Source: Sparassis latifolia
Taxonomy: Eukaryota > Basidiomycota > Agaricomycetes > Polyporales > Sparassidaceae
Direction of reading: 5' to 3'
Assembly: GCA_018466975.1 (NCBI GenBank)
Contig: CM031562.1
Location: 2,728,001-2,792,000, forward strand
Length of the DNA stretch: 64,000 nt
The notes beneath the pieces were generated by a model. That model made no database searches and had not been told where the DNA came from. It saw only the letters and a list, made by a program, of their open reading frames with translations. A program made the position numbers and the translations under genes. The stretch's first letter is position 1; each line of letters opens with the position of its first letter. This document shows positions 48,195-60,400 of the stretch, in pieces.

Positions 48195-49813
48195 TCGTGC
48201 ATGAAAGTAAGGAAAACGCACATGTTCTTGGGAGTTGAGCGCCACTCGAACGACTGTAAAGTCGGTACAACATTGGCCGAGGTACACTTACGCGCGATCT
48301 CGTCAAACCGCGGCCTAACCGAGTACACGTTATGCTCTTCGGCAGGAGATCGACCTCTAGCAGTCTTTCCCCAGTGCGACGTAGGTTTCTGGATCCCTGA
48401 GCGAACCACAATGAGTGAATACTTGCTCGATTGAGCAGGAGGAGTGCGCATATAAAAGAGAATGCGAACGGCATAGTAAAAACAGACGGCGACATAGATG
48501 TGGTGGACGTGGACGTGGACGGGTACATGAATCATGACAAAAATTGACAGGCGGTAGCGACAGTGACAGTGATGAAAATAGGAGAGAATGGATAAATAAA
48601 TATGGAAGGGGCCGGAGATAGCGACGGGAAGATTCACTGATGAAAACAGTCCGAATAAAACAACAACATGTGTCGGAGACCTACCGAAGTTATACGGAGA
48701 GCGGTTGAATTTCCAGAAACTGTCGAGAGGTTCGGATCGCTGTAAGTGCACATTTACAGCACAGTCGCGTAAAGGTAACCGCAGTACTCACCGTCTCGTC
48801 TAGGTTGAGAATCACTTCCTCTGTGCGGCCGTGCCGGTATTTGCACATCTGCCCGCTCACTCATGGTGACCACCGAACCTGTCGTGCATCTTGCGGATCA
48901 ACTTCAGCTTCAGAGCATCAGCAGAGGCCTTGGGCATTGATGTACGTCTACTGCTGTAGCCTTTGTGTGGTGAGATCTGTCAATGTCAGCATCGTCTACA
49001 ACAGAGAACGAAGCGATGGACGCGCATGATGAATCCAATCCACCACCATGCAGGCGGTGCAGCTCGACAATGCGCGCCAAGCGACAGTGACGCGGGGGCA
49101 ATGCGACGGCGGGAGGCAAAATTGACGCGGAAGAGTACCATGGCGGCGGGAGGTCATTGATCATCGGTGTAACAGTTTGCAGGAGGAAAAAAGGAACTCA
49201 CGAGAGAAAAATCAAACTTGGAAAGTCGATGATGCGGAAAGCGGCATTCATTTTCAGTTTCTGCGTCCTAGAGAACCAGTATCCGGCTAGGCGTGTCGCC
49301 CTCACGGCTGAAAAGACAGACAACGAAAACAGCCCACCCAACCGACGATTGCTTTACCTGCGCCGACGTGTCAACTCGAGGATGACATGTCTAAGCACAC
49401 GCCTGGCAACGCCGCGGTCTCAGGGACCATAGCTACGCAGCTACGCACTGCTTTACCTGCGCCGACGTATGGCCCAGGTGGTCCACACGCCTCAGCACAC
49501 GCCTGGCAGTCGTGCTGTCGTCGTAGGTCACAGGAGGTCGGACACTTTCGGACACGGTTGGACAAGGTCGGACACGGCCCGACACTGCAGTGGGCACGTG
49601 CAGATCATGGCGGTCACGCGATCATGTAGCTTGAAGCTTTGAAGCTTTGAAGACTTGAGCACGGCCCACCATGGGAGGCGGCTTCGCGCGCTTACTGTAA
49701 GTCGTCGAGTCCCCTTGCCTCCCTGGTTTTGGTGCGAGCTAATTCGTATCGCCACTAATCATCGCAGAAGTGCACAACCGCCGCACCTAGTGCCAATCCT
49801 CTGCTCCGATGCC
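48195..49813. repeat. Dispersed repeat R, copy c
   Basis: 48195-48545 matches 42335-42680. 49150-49550 matches 43769-44160 and 59518-59915. 49550-49813 matches 59915-60183, including the TTCGGACACGGTTGGACAAG stretch and a TTTGAAGCTT triple repeat at about 49630. The minus strand shows a GTGAGT at about 49205-49200 where copy a has GTAAGT and copies b and d have GCGAGT. This suggests an old splice donor. Confidence 0.75.
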
Positions 49814-50095
49814 GCTGCCAGTAGTACGGCGCCCTGTGGATTTTGACAACGGGCTATACACACCCCTCCCTGATTGACTGATCTGCCAATCTCCGCTCGG
49901 AAAGACATGCATGCAAGGCGATATTATATTGACGGATGTTCTTGCGAAACTTCTTTGCGGCATCGTCACCATCAGTGAAGATGTGTCGAACCAAAGGAGG
50001 AGGTCCTTCTAGAGCTGACAGGACGTCCTGTCCACGACCGCAGCGCGTCCGAAACACCGTGCGGTGCCTTCGAAGAACCGAACACCCTCTCCAAA

Positions 50096-50345
50096 GGAGG
50101 CCTATCTGAACAACTTACGGAGGTGAGGAATCCTGCCGAGCACCCGCGTGTCCAGAGTGACTAGAAGCAGGGGGGGCTATCTGTCTACAGGAAAACATGG
50201 AAATGGGCAGTCGGTCAGTATCCAGCTTAGCGAACGAGGGATTAGGAACACGCCAAAAGAATATGGATGCAGACATCATCGTGGAGATAAACTCGTTACC
50301 TTGAGAGAGCGATGTGCTTGCGAGTGTTGCGCCCTGGACGTGTAT
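50096..50345. repeat. Inverted repeat S, left arm
   Basis: About 245 bp (from CCTATCTGAACAACTTACGG to GTTGCGCCCTGGACG) whose reverse complement is at 60184-60400 with small indels. In both places S follows a copy of repeat R, here 280 bp away and there directly. Confidence 0.82.
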
Positions 50346-50807
50346 TGGTTCAGGATAGATCAACCAGACCGCCACGCAAAACCGCTACATTGCATACCGG
50401 ATCCATTCCCCGGGGATGAATCCAGTTGTACCGGTTGGCGTTCGTCCCATTCATCTTATGCTTCTTGACTTCAGACACTCTCACCTACATTGCACGGACT
50501 TGCTCATAATGTAATATTCACCCTCTATGCCTACCGCTTCGTCAGAATGCATGTAATGGTTTTGTATGGAAATTATCAGTTGAGCTAAGGCATTGGCCAT
50601 AGCACAGCACAGGTACACTCTACCAGACGCCCCTAAACACCCGAGCAAGCATCCCGAATGCAACGCGTAAACTCCTCGTCGGAGACTTTCTTTGGCCGCC
50701 GAATTTTCGCGACGGCCGATTCATCCATGCGAAACACATTGCGGTGCACTCTTGTCCTGGTGAACGACAAGTTTCAGTGTGTGCGATAAGTGAGAGAGAA
50801 AGTATGG

Positions 50808-53283
50808 TCACAAATGGTCAAGGAGGCCGGCTCTATGGTAATAACCAGCACAATGAGGAATCGGACAGGTAAAGTCAAATCCAGGCTTTTGGGGATGTTG
50901 CGAGCGGGCTTTTGCATGCTTCTTCTCCTTTCGTCTCTTCTTCTTCTCCTCGAGATGAGACAAGGTATCCCTACCCTGCGTGAGGTGTGATGCAGTTGGC
51001 GAACAAATCTCATGAATCTGTCGAGTACCCGGCGATGTAATGGCAAGGGTGTCGAAACTGAGGGCGTTCTCTTGCTCCTCCGCAAGAATGTCTTCGCTAG
51101 TAGCCAGGGGTTCCGAGTGAGTATCACCTCCGACAATGAAAACGTCCGGGACTGCAACTAGTTCAGACATATGAGAAAGTGACTTCCAGGTATACCAGAG
51201 TGTTGTGAAGAACTGGAGAACATCATCCCCAAAACCACTCTGCAGGCGCTGGTAGCGGAGTTGGGATACTACTTCCTGAGTTTCCCTGACGTTATTTATC
51301 GAGAGGAAATCGCATGCAATTTTGATGGCATCCACCTCGTTGCTGACCTACAGTCACGAAAATGAGATGTAAGAGATGAACATATTCTGCCCGACGAATA
51401 AACAAACCTGATGAGGGCAACCTGCAGGTATGAAGACGGCTTGCCCCGGATGTTGGTGTATCACATACGGTCAGACCCCATACGTTGCAAGAAGATCGAG
51501 CAATCCCGGCGTGAGATACATGCTTTGAGAGTGTATTGGATCTCCCAATGCAGTAAATCCATGCTCACGAAGGAAGTTACGAAGGACTGCCACTGAACTA
51601 GCTGGGAAGATATGCCAAAGTGCAGAACCTGCTTTTCCATCGTGATTACTTGCCGCCCACAGCATGATATTGACCGCATCGGTCACATCCATGTGCAACT
51701 TCGTGGAGCCATGATGCTCATTGTCTTAAGGGGACGCGAAAGCGTTGTACATTTTGGGCCCTGCAGGGAGATTAGATTCAGTGAGCGAGAATAATTTTTG
51801 GAGTAATACCTAGGTCAGGAGCAAGTCCATTCAGAGGGAAGTGAGCAGCCAAGTTGAGGACACCGTCTAAACGTGCCAGATCAGGGCATGGCACAGCATC
51901 TATGAAAGCTTTGAACAGCTCAGGGAATTCAGTACTGAATGCTTTTTGGGGAGGCCAGTCCTACAAGCGGTCAGGCATCGTAATCAACTCGGGACACTCA
52001 ATCGCGTACATACCTTAAGCTTCAGGATGGAGGACCTTCTATCAGAAATCCCGAAATTCATAAAGAAGTCTTTGACTGTAGTATTCCGCGTTGTTTCCGT
52101 CTCGCAATCCTGAACCACAACTGGTCTAGATCCATAGCTCTCTATAAAATAGGCAGGACCCCAGTTGCCCTGAAAAACAGAATCGATGTGTGTGACCACA
52201 ACGGGTACACCGTGGCTCCATGGTTCCTAGAACATCGACAACTGTAGGCCCACGACGGAAAAAATAGGGACATGATCAAATTGAATCTTCTCAAGCCCAC
52301 TATGCAGGATAGTAAGGACCGAGCGAAGTGACTCAGTGACACACTTACGCTGGTTTCGGATATTGCTTCAAGACCTCCTCCATTTCTTGAATAGCACAAT
52401 CAAGCTCACTGGATTGAAATCGACTTATAGGAACCATATTTGAGCTCGACGTTGATTTCAGTGCCTGGCACTGACACGTTCCCAAGAAGGTCTGCACAGG
52501 GGTGGTCAGCAAGTATAACATGCACGATGTGCACATACCTCATCAACACGCAATTTACACAGCGCACATATTTCTCGTCCACAATCAACACAGAACCACG
52601 ATTGACAGAACAGCTCAGTTGAGCATTCATCTGGTCGCCCATATCACTACTGCATTCCTCAGGAAGGAAGGAGTGCAACGTGAAACTTACCACATGTAAC
52701 CCGAACGCTCAGCTCCCTTTGACGGTGAATTTTCCGTTCTTGTTGAATATGGGACCGCTCAGCCAGGAGAAGTGGAAGTAATACCTCCGCGCATGCTCGC
52801 TTACAATGCACGTAGGAACATACCCTGTGAGCTGGAGTAATTAAGACGTACCTGTTTCAAAACAAGAACATCGGAAGACAATGCCCTGTTGAAGACTTGA
52901 GGAAACACAGGATGGGCTTCTGCAGGATAACGGAAGGTAGGACGATAATTGGCGTCTACAACAGTTCGGCATTCTGCGATCACTTCAGCAAGTTTGTGGC
53001 ATCTAGAAGGATACGACAACTTACTAACAAAACGACAGCCAGTCCTTAATCCCTGCTGACATCTCCAGCATTTGGGTAAGTCCTTGAAAGGTTTAGGAAG
53101 TGCACGCAAGTAGCAGGCAACATTCTGCGTGATGAGATTACCTCCATCGGTGGGCTCAGGATCTGCGAACCGTTCCACAGAGTGCTTGAAGTACTCACCT
53201 TCACCAGCCATATAGCGTCGTAGGTCAGTAGAAAGGTTCCCAAAGTATTGCCCACTGTATCCGTGTAACGGATGGGCTGTCAC
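50808..53283 (-). CDS. JmjC-domain histone demethylase, KDM3-like
   Basis: Multi-exon minus-strand gene. The N-terminal part has zinc-binding pieces (PKCWRCQQGLRTGCRF, about 53080-53000; FCQSWFCVDCGREICALC, about 52610-52555) as in KDM3/JMJD1 proteins. The JmjC core follows: VPVVVTHIDSVFQGNWGP, then KLHMDVTDAVNIMLW with the iron-binding His and Asp (about 51705-51660), ALWHIFP, and HQHPGQAVFIPAGCPHQ with the distal His (about 51460-51410). After an intron comes VSNEVDAIKIACDFLS. Such enzymes remove methyl groups from histone H3 Lys9 using Fe(II) and 2-oxoglutarate. The C-terminus adds a Lys-rich stretch and a CPIPHCAGYYHRAGLLDH finger-like end. The blocks follow in frame with short introns, but I did not resolve all junctions; the start near 53283 is uncertain. 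Confidence 0.85.
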
Positions 53284-53648
53284 CTATCACGTCGGGTACA
53301 GATTACCCTCCGTATCTACCCTCTCTTGTCTCGTAATTAACTCCTTGCGTCCTCAACTTCCTATATAGAGCATATCACTGTTAGTAGACTGGTTGCCGAA
53401 CGGCGGGTGGAGGCTCTGCCTGTGAGAGGCGTCGAGCGACAAGTGGCGGTGGTGGTGGAGTATTCGGGATGCGATCTGTTCTCGCTCACCTCTTTGTTCT
53501 GTGGCTCCCTTGCGCACTGCCTATCGACTCTTGGGCCGCAGGACCGTCGACAGATCGCTCGGACTTCACCACCAGTTACAGTAGCCTCGTGCACGTGCCA
53601 GAACATATTTATGTTAGTGTTTGAATCAAATCGAGATAACAAAGAAAC
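53284..53648. other. Upstream of the JmjC gene
   Basis: Presumed promoter of the minus-strand JmjC gene; short frames on both strands are without domain. Confidence 0.4.
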
Positions 53649-53649
53649 T

Positions 53650-54077
53650 GGATGCCTTGTACATCAGCAAAAGTCAACTTTTGCTTACCGGTGTTATACC
53701 CTTGATTAAGGAAAAATAAGGAGATCCTTTTTCTTATTCCTCCATTAGTCACCCTTATCGGCGTTAATTGCCCAATTAAGAACGGAGACCTCCTTAATTA
53801 AGGAGATAAGGGAGCTAAATGGAGGTAACCAAAAGTTGACTTTTGCTGATGTAGCTGTTTAGAGACGTTCTAAAGCTAAATTTCGTCTCTAAATCACTCC
53901 GGCACGTCGGCCAATTGATCTCCGATGAGCATGTGAACAAAGTGAGACCTTTCTAAACCTTATATCTGGAAGGGGGGGTCGACTCACGTCGTTACGGTCT
54001 CGCAAATCTTGCTGTTCTGACACAGTGGGGCATTTCATAGTCCGCTTTATGATTTAGAAAACCTACGGGAAGGCACC
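53650..54077. mobile_element. MITE copy 3 (GGATGCC family, inverted), with TSD
   Basis: Reverse orientation relative to the copies at 3626 and 37398. Flanked by the 3-bp repeat ACT, which is the complement of the AGT found at copy 2, so both chose the same site in element orientation. Its left inverted repeat is interrupted after GGATGCCTTG by another element (53662-53851). The central palindrome is shortened. Confidence 0.85.
53662..53851. mobile_element. Nested 190-bp MITE with TA duplication
   Basis: A perfect 22-bp terminal inverted repeat starting CATCAGCAAAAGTCAACTTT, extending to 28 bp with one mismatch, flanked by TA on both sides (53660-53661 and 53852-53853). It lies within the terminal repeat of MITE copy 3, at the TA of CCCGTAGCC. 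TA duplication is the hallmark of Tc1/mariner-type elements. The interior is AT-rich with AAGGAGATAAGG-like repeats and has no ORF. Confidence 0.9.
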
Positions 54078-54119
54078 CACTGCTGCGGACATGGCGCGCC
54101 TCAAAACCAAGTATAGACC

Positions 54120-55110
54120 GTGCTTGGCATACACGTGACACCAGAGAGACTCCAGTTTAGTGCTGCGATGAGGAATACCATGCCTATGATGCATCAGAAC
54201 GATGTGATAGCGCTGTGCAGTTTCGATGAGGCACATTGGATCCCCACGTGGGGAAGAGAATTCCGAGACTCTGCTTCTCCTCTTTTCCTTCAGTGTAGAC
54301 TGCTGATGGTTTATGTGTTAATTCTAGTACAAAGCGCTCAACCTCATGCGAATCGAGTATCCCAAAGTTCGGATCATGGCACTTACTGGGACAGCTCCTC
54401 CGGAAGCAGTCAACGATGTTATTGATCGTCTCGGGATGCCTAATTGCCTCCGCTTGACAGAATCCCATAATCGCACGAATTTGAACTACGTCGTTCGACA
54501 GAAATGGAAGGGTGCCGTTCTCGCAGACGTTGTCGAATTCATTCGAACCAACTATAATGGACAGACCGGTATCATCTACGCTACAAGTCGAAAGAAATGC
54601 GAGCACATTGCTGCAGAGTTGCGGAATGCTCATCACTTGTCAGCATTCCCCTACCATGGGACAATGGACAAGAATGAGAGGCAGCATAACCAAGATATGT
54701 GGCAGGACGGAAAGTGCAAAATCATAGTGGCTACAGTAATTGGATCACTCATCGTCGTCTGACCAATTTTGCTAAATGTTCTGCGCAGAACGCGTTCGGA
54801 ATGGGTATCAACAAATCCAACGGCATGACATTCTCACACGATCTCAGAAGAATGTGTCTGACAACTTGGGAGGCAGTTCGTTTCGTCATCCATCACTCTT
54901 TGCCGAAGGATCTTGAAAAGTAGGCCTTCTCTCACCCCTTCTAGCTCTTCTTGACGACTTTGGTAGCTACTATCAAGAGGCAGGCCGTGCAGGGGGAGAC
55001 AGTAGTCCTGCCGATTGTGTCCTATGTACGTGTTTTGTATGCCTATATGTTCCCTGAATTCTGCTGACTCCCAATGTGTGGATTGTAGCCCACTCATACC
55101 GCGATTACAG
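54120..55110 (+). pseudogene. RecQ helicase fragment
   Basis: Starts inside the helicase core: HVTPERLQFSAAMRNT, motif II in FDEAHWIPTWGREFRDS, then LMRIEYPKVRIMALTGTAPP (motif III), a TGIIYATSRKKCEHIAAEL block (motif IV), FPYHGTMDKNER, IVAT and AFGMGINKSN (motif V), RFVIHHSLPKDLE, and YYQEAGRAGGDSSPADCVL (motif VI, where the second Arg of GRxGR is Gly). A trace of the next exon (HSYRDYR) follows at about 55085. The Walker A half is absent; instead MITE copy 3 ends 40 bp upstream. Two introns begin with GC instead of GT (about 54270 and 54821), which may be decay. No RQC or HRDC domain follows. Confidence 0.85.
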
Positions 55111-56931
55111 GGCAGGGTGCGCGGATGTTCCCAGGCGGACACGGTGATTCGTCCTGGGGCGACAGGAGCTGTGGGGTGGGAGTCAGATTGCCATTCCAGA
55201 ATTCGAGATCTGCAACGGAACAAAGCTCGCGCTCGATGATAGAAAATAGATACCCACATACTGAGCGCCTCTGCAATCCCAAAAACCAGCCCGCTCACGA
55301 CATGCGACAATGCAGTGGAATTCGTTCGTATTCCCGCTCGACACTGGCGAAGGCGCAGAGCGTCGCCGGGGATGATGACGCGCAAGGCAAACCCAGCGCT
55401 TCTACAACAATTAATATTTCGGGCGACTCGCCAGAAGAGTACCGATAGAGCATAAGAAAATCTACAGCCGCCTTCTCGGCTGTGACAATTTATAAACATG
55501 GGCAGAGCGACCGCGCACCTATGGAAGAGTGTATGGTTTTTTCTGGCGTTTCTCAGCCAACCTGTGCCTTTAGCGATGGTATCAAATCCGAGACCCGAGC
55601 TCGCGTAACGCGGAGCAAAAGCACCTAAACGAGAACGGCGCCATTGGCGAAGCAGTGAAAGCAAACAGAAGACGAGGAGGAGGTACGCGCGCGGTCGCCC
55701 AGCCAAACATCGCAAGTGCCAAGAATGCACTCCCTGGAACGGCAACTGCCGGCCGCGATTCGCGTGGAGTGAGTGATCGGATCTGGTAATCTAGATACAG
55801 TAGGGTTAATCTACAAAGGTACAAGTAATCCGTCGGTGAAAGGATTATAATTATGAAGATCTACGCAGTCTATTTGTTCTCAATCGCGCGCGCGCATGAT
55901 TATCTTCATTTCACGAAGTTTTCTACAAACGCACCCCTCTGCTTCACTTCTTTCTTACGAACGTTTCGACCCTCCAATGGTAAAGCTGGGACAGGTCTCC
56001 CCTCAATCTAAAAACGCGTTAGCTAGCACCGGCGAGCTCTGGAGAAAACTCACATTCGCAGATGATCCGGGCGTAGTTGCGAAGAGTGCGGCTGCACTAT
56101 GTCAGAAACCTGAAGCCCTTCTGGACACTGAGAAACATTACCTTGTGCCAGGTAAAAGCGCGCCCGGGAATCGTGCTAGGCGGACTGAATTTATGAACGG
56201 AGCCCTTTGTGGCTTTTACCTTAAAGCTCATACTCTGAAAGGCCTGCGCGATCATTAGGCTGAATGCAACACAAAATGCACTTAAAAGCAACATACTTCC
56301 ACCAGTTCACGCCATCCGACGGATCCTTGCGCTTGGAATATACTCCTGACAGTCTGCAAGATGAATTCAGAGCACACCGAGTCAATAGACCTTCAACTTA
56401 CTTTATAATGTCGGCCGCGAAGGGCGATCGTCCCATTCATGGTCGATATATCCGCAGACGAGAGAGAAGAAACTAGAACGAAGAATCGAGCAGCAGGTGA
56501 AAGGGGACAGGCAGAGGATAGGGAACAACTGGCGCTGGACGCCTGGTGAGCGTAGACGGCGAGAGTCAAAGTCGGGGGAGCGAGAAGTCCCAGATCAGCG
56601 ATCTGCGGTACACTTACACAGGGACAACTTTCCCAGTGTCACATAGCAGAGGGAGCCTTCGTGGTACGTTCGACCAAGTGAACTCACTAGATTATTTTTG
56701 CCCATCGACCAGTTAATACCGAGGCTCCGCATCATATAGCCATTAACATTATGTCATTCCTACAGGGATGTAAAAGAGCCTGTCACGTTTTGGTCAGATC
56801 TCTGTAAGTTCCTATTGAAGGTTTAAAAACTCGCCGTGTAAGGCTGCGTAGCTTTGGAGATAATACACTAGGGCGGTAAACACAAGGTACATTATTCCCG
56901 GCGCGAGGGCTGATTGTAGTTCCTCGACCTA
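55111..56931. other. 1.8 kb without a recognisable gene
   Basis: A plus-strand frame from the ATG at 55977 to 56258 (MVKLGQVSPQSKNALASTGE onward, 93 aa) has plausible composition but no known domain and no supporting neighbour. Confidence 0.3.
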
Positions 56932-57880
56932 TCATTCAGACAGGCGAGACCACTGGTCGGTATATCAGGAGTCTGCGCTCTTCAGAACTGTTGTTGACTA
57001 TGGTAACAGCAGCCACAATTCCTGGCTGGTAAGTGTTCCGCCATGGCAGCCGCCAGCGTGGTCTGGTCCCTAAGACCAAGCTGGGACTTGACGTGGCGTT
57101 TGATTGATTCTCTGAAGAGCTTCTCTTCCTCCTTCGTCGCAGGCTGAACAGTAGGATCGTGGCCACGCTGTGATTGCGAGGCGTGGGCGTACCGCCACAG
57201 GAATTCGCAGATAGGCTGCGCATCATGATGCAGGTCGACCGATTCTGAGACGATCATTCCAGCACGGTCCCAGCGGATAAGCCGGGCGCGCGATCCAGAC
57301 AGTGCAACAGAGAAGTAGAAGCTGCGATGCTGACGAGCGCACGCAACGTTCATCCCCAGCCCTCGTTCGGCCCGATTTCGAGTTCGTTCATCGTAGATAT
57401 TCAGAATGAAATCGTGAGCAGAGCGATCATCGCCTTGAGCTGGATCTGTGAAGGCGTCCAGACCAGGATGCTGCTGGACGTCAATATACAGGTCGGCGCA
57501 AGAAATAGAGCTCGCGACTGTCGATTTCGGGTTCATCGAGCCAATATCTTCTTCGGAGAGGCAGGAAACATGGGGATTCATTGAACCTATCTCTCCGCGA
57601 TTCACATCGAACGAGGTTGTGTCTATGAAGACAAATCCAGGACATCTTGGCTGCGACTTCGTGGCGCCTCTTCCAACACCATTGAGGGCAATAATCTGTA
57701 CAAATTTAATATTTGTGATAGACAGAAAAATCTAAATACCGCACTAATGGTTCAATAATCTGCTGCCTGTGCTCAGCTTCTGCCGGCAGATCTTTGAATG
57801 CTTGCACAGCAGGGGGCATCGCGGACATATCAGGCTTCGGCAGGAATTCCAGAAACTCGTCAACAGGCATTACACCAATT
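56932..57880 (-). pseudogene. FunK1 fungal-type kinase pseudogene
   Basis: Minus strand. It begins with MPVDEFLEFLPKPDMSAMPP (57868 down), homologous to MPVDEFLKFLPETDMSAMPP of the gene at 61670. It then has the N-terminal domain shared with 44163-44826, and TKEEEKLFRESIKRHVKSQL. A one-base insertion at about 57028 shifts the frame; beyond it QPGIVAAVTIVNNSSEERRL and YRPVVSPV are read. The copy stops at about 56932 before the kinase core. It is longer at both ends than the fragment at 44163, so it may be the source of that duplication. Confidence 0.87.
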
Positions 57881-59147
57881 ATATAAAGGATTGGGAACAG
57901 TTTGCAAATTCACGATATCGCAGCTCACCTCGGTGACAGTACTAATGTTCTATGCCTCATCCATTCTGCACGGGTCGGACGTCCTCCCGCAGGAGAGCAG
58001 TGTGTCGTCGTTCACTCAGTGTTCTCGACGAATGCCTCGCGCGCAGCCTCGAGGAAACGTACCTCGCACCGCTTACGTGCAGCGCTGATGACGTTGGCGA
58101 GCCCTCACCCTCGCCACATGCCATCGCACGTCTCCGCTTAATTGCGACCATGCCGTCCTTGTGCAGGTTCTTGATCTGGCCCGCGAAGCAAGCAGATCCA
58201 TCGGACAGCTTGTGCTTGTACACTGCCTGGTGGCGACACTAGCTACTTTCCCACAGGCTCCTACCGCGGGCAGTCGCTTTCATATAGTCGCCGGCGTGGG
58301 CGCATACCAGGCAAACCCACTGCACGACATGAGCGCAATACAGTCAGTAGTGACCCCATGATCCCCGTGAACAGAGCCTCGTCGCAAGGCATTGCTCTAT
58401 CAGTGAGGCGCCAACCTGGTATTACTCGGTCAGTGATGGGATGTAACCCAAGAAACACGACGTACGTCGACGTACTGATAACGACAGACGACGGCAGCAC
58501 TAGCTCAAGGCGACGTCGGAAAGAAATCTTGGGCAAACCTTCATGAGTTTGCGCGCGAGCAATACAAACGAGGATCAGTACTGTACAGAATCTCATTAAG
58601 GACGGAATTAACGACACATCTAAAGCATACAGTCAACTGAGCCCTTTATGGAGGCCCACCACTGCCTGCCGCTGTCGTTCTGACAGTACGCGCACTGAAA
58701 TTTGAGGGGTGCCCTGACAGAACAGCATCGAGTGGCCAATAGTAAGGAGCCGAGACCTGGAGAACCTCAGCCAGACATGAGAACTCTGCCAAACCCTCTG
58801 TTGCGTCTCATGCGCCCACTCGTAGAGTTTACACACGCACAGCAACTCGGAGGTCTGAACAGAAGTCGTGGGGCGACAACCAGGCGGTGGGACTCAGAGT
58901 AAAGCCCTTACATCGTGCGGATATCCGAGCTTCACTATGGCTTTCATCCGTACGCAACATACGCTAAAAAGACCTCTTGGCGAGGCCTGCCTCCTGCGAG
59001 AGGTGGCAACTCTACCAACTCCAGATAACCACGACGAATAGACAATCCGACGTGCTCCGCCTGCCAAGACGTTGGACGCGAGCGTACGGTCTAGCTGCGC
59101 GTCCGACTCGGTGTCATGGTATGCATACAGCCCTCCGGCAAGCTGTA
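57881..59147. other. 1.3 kb without a recognisable gene
   Basis: Short frames on both strands only, for example minus 57957-58223 and 58261-58617; none shows a domain. It separates the FunK1 pseudogene from repeat R copy d. Confidence 0.35.
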
Positions 59148-60183
59148 TGCGCGCGTCGAACGACGAAGAGAGAAATGCGAAGACCATCTCACCCACCTTC
59201 CGACTCACTTTCTGGAGGGCTGTCTAGCACAGAGGGATATGTCGAATTCCAAATGCTCGTCGTTGCCAAATATGCACAACAGTCCAGCTCCTGCCAGAGA
59301 GGAGACGGCTGCGATACGGGGCTCACAGACATGCCGAGATCTACCCATGCGCGAAGACCAGTAGTACGTCTTCCCCCCGTCGTCTCCGGCAGACGCTTTG
59401 ACCCCCGACGCAACTCCAGCGTCGACCCCGCCCTCGACGTCTCCCGCCAAGCGGCAGTGTCGTGGGGGCAATACGACGGCGGGAGGCGAAATTGACGCGG
59501 GAGAGTACCGTGGCGGCGGGAGGTCATTGATCATCGGTGTAACAGTTTGCAGGAGGAAAAAAGGAACTCGCGAGAGAAAAATCAAACTTGGAAAGTCGAT
59601 GATGCGGAAAGCGGCATTCATTTTCAGTTTCTGCGCCCTAGAGAACCAGTATCCGGCTAGGCTTGTCGCCCTCACGGCTGAAAAGACAGACAACGAAAAC
59701 AGCCCACCCAACCGACGATTGCTTTACCTGCGCCGACGTGTCAACTCGAGGATGACATGTCTAAGCACACGCCTGGCAACGCCGCGGTCTCAGGGACCAT
59801 AGCTACGCAGCTACGCACTGCTTTACCTGCGCCGACGTATGGCCCAGGTGGTCCACACGCCTCAGCACACGCCTGGCAGTCGTGCTGTCGTCGTAGGTCG
59901 CAGGAGGTCGGACACTTTCGGACACGGTTGGACAAGGTCGGACACGGCCCGACACTGCAGTGGGCACGTGCAGATCATGGCGGTCACGCGATCATGTAGC
60001 TTGAAGCTTTGAAGCTTTGAAGACTTGAGCACGGCCCACCATGGGAGGCGGCTTCGCGCGCTTACTGTAAGTCGTCGAGTCCCCTTGCCTCCCTGGTTTT
60101 GGTGCGAGCTAATTCGTATCGCCACTAATCATCGCAGAAGTGCACAACCGCCGCACCTAGTGCCAATCCTCCGTTCCGATGCC
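59148..60183. repeat. Dispersed repeat R, copy d
   Basis: 59148-59195 and 59203-59915 are near-identical to 43190-43236 and 43453-44162. 59915-60183 matches 49550-49813. Thus copy d joins the left part of copy b to the right part of copy c, and is the longest contiguous version. The 168-codon minus (59205-59711) and 134-codon plus (59398-59802) frames are conserved here as in copy b. Confidence 0.85.
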
Positions 60184-60400
60184 GCGTCCAGGGCGCAACA
60201 CTTGCAAGCACATCGCTCTCTTAAGGTAACGAGTTTATCTCATTCTTGTGGCGTGTTCCTATCCCTCGCTAAGCTAGATACTAACTGCCCATTTCTTTTT
60301 TTCCCTGTAGACAGATAGAACCCCCGCCTTCTAGTCACTCTGGACGCGCGTGTGCTCGTCGTGATTCCTCACCTCCGTAAGTTGTTCAGATGGGCTTCCT
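60184..60400. repeat. Inverted repeat S, right arm
   Basis: Reverse complement of 50100-50341, from GGGCGCAACACTTGCAAGCA to CACCTCCGTAAGTTGTTCAG, with several small indels, including a run of T at 60296-60303. Joined directly to the end of repeat R copy d. Confidence 0.82.

Noticed and set aside
54834..55745. 303-codon open frame on the minus strand
   Set aside because: Its downstream third is antisense to conserved RecQ exons, and no domain or splice pattern supports the rest.
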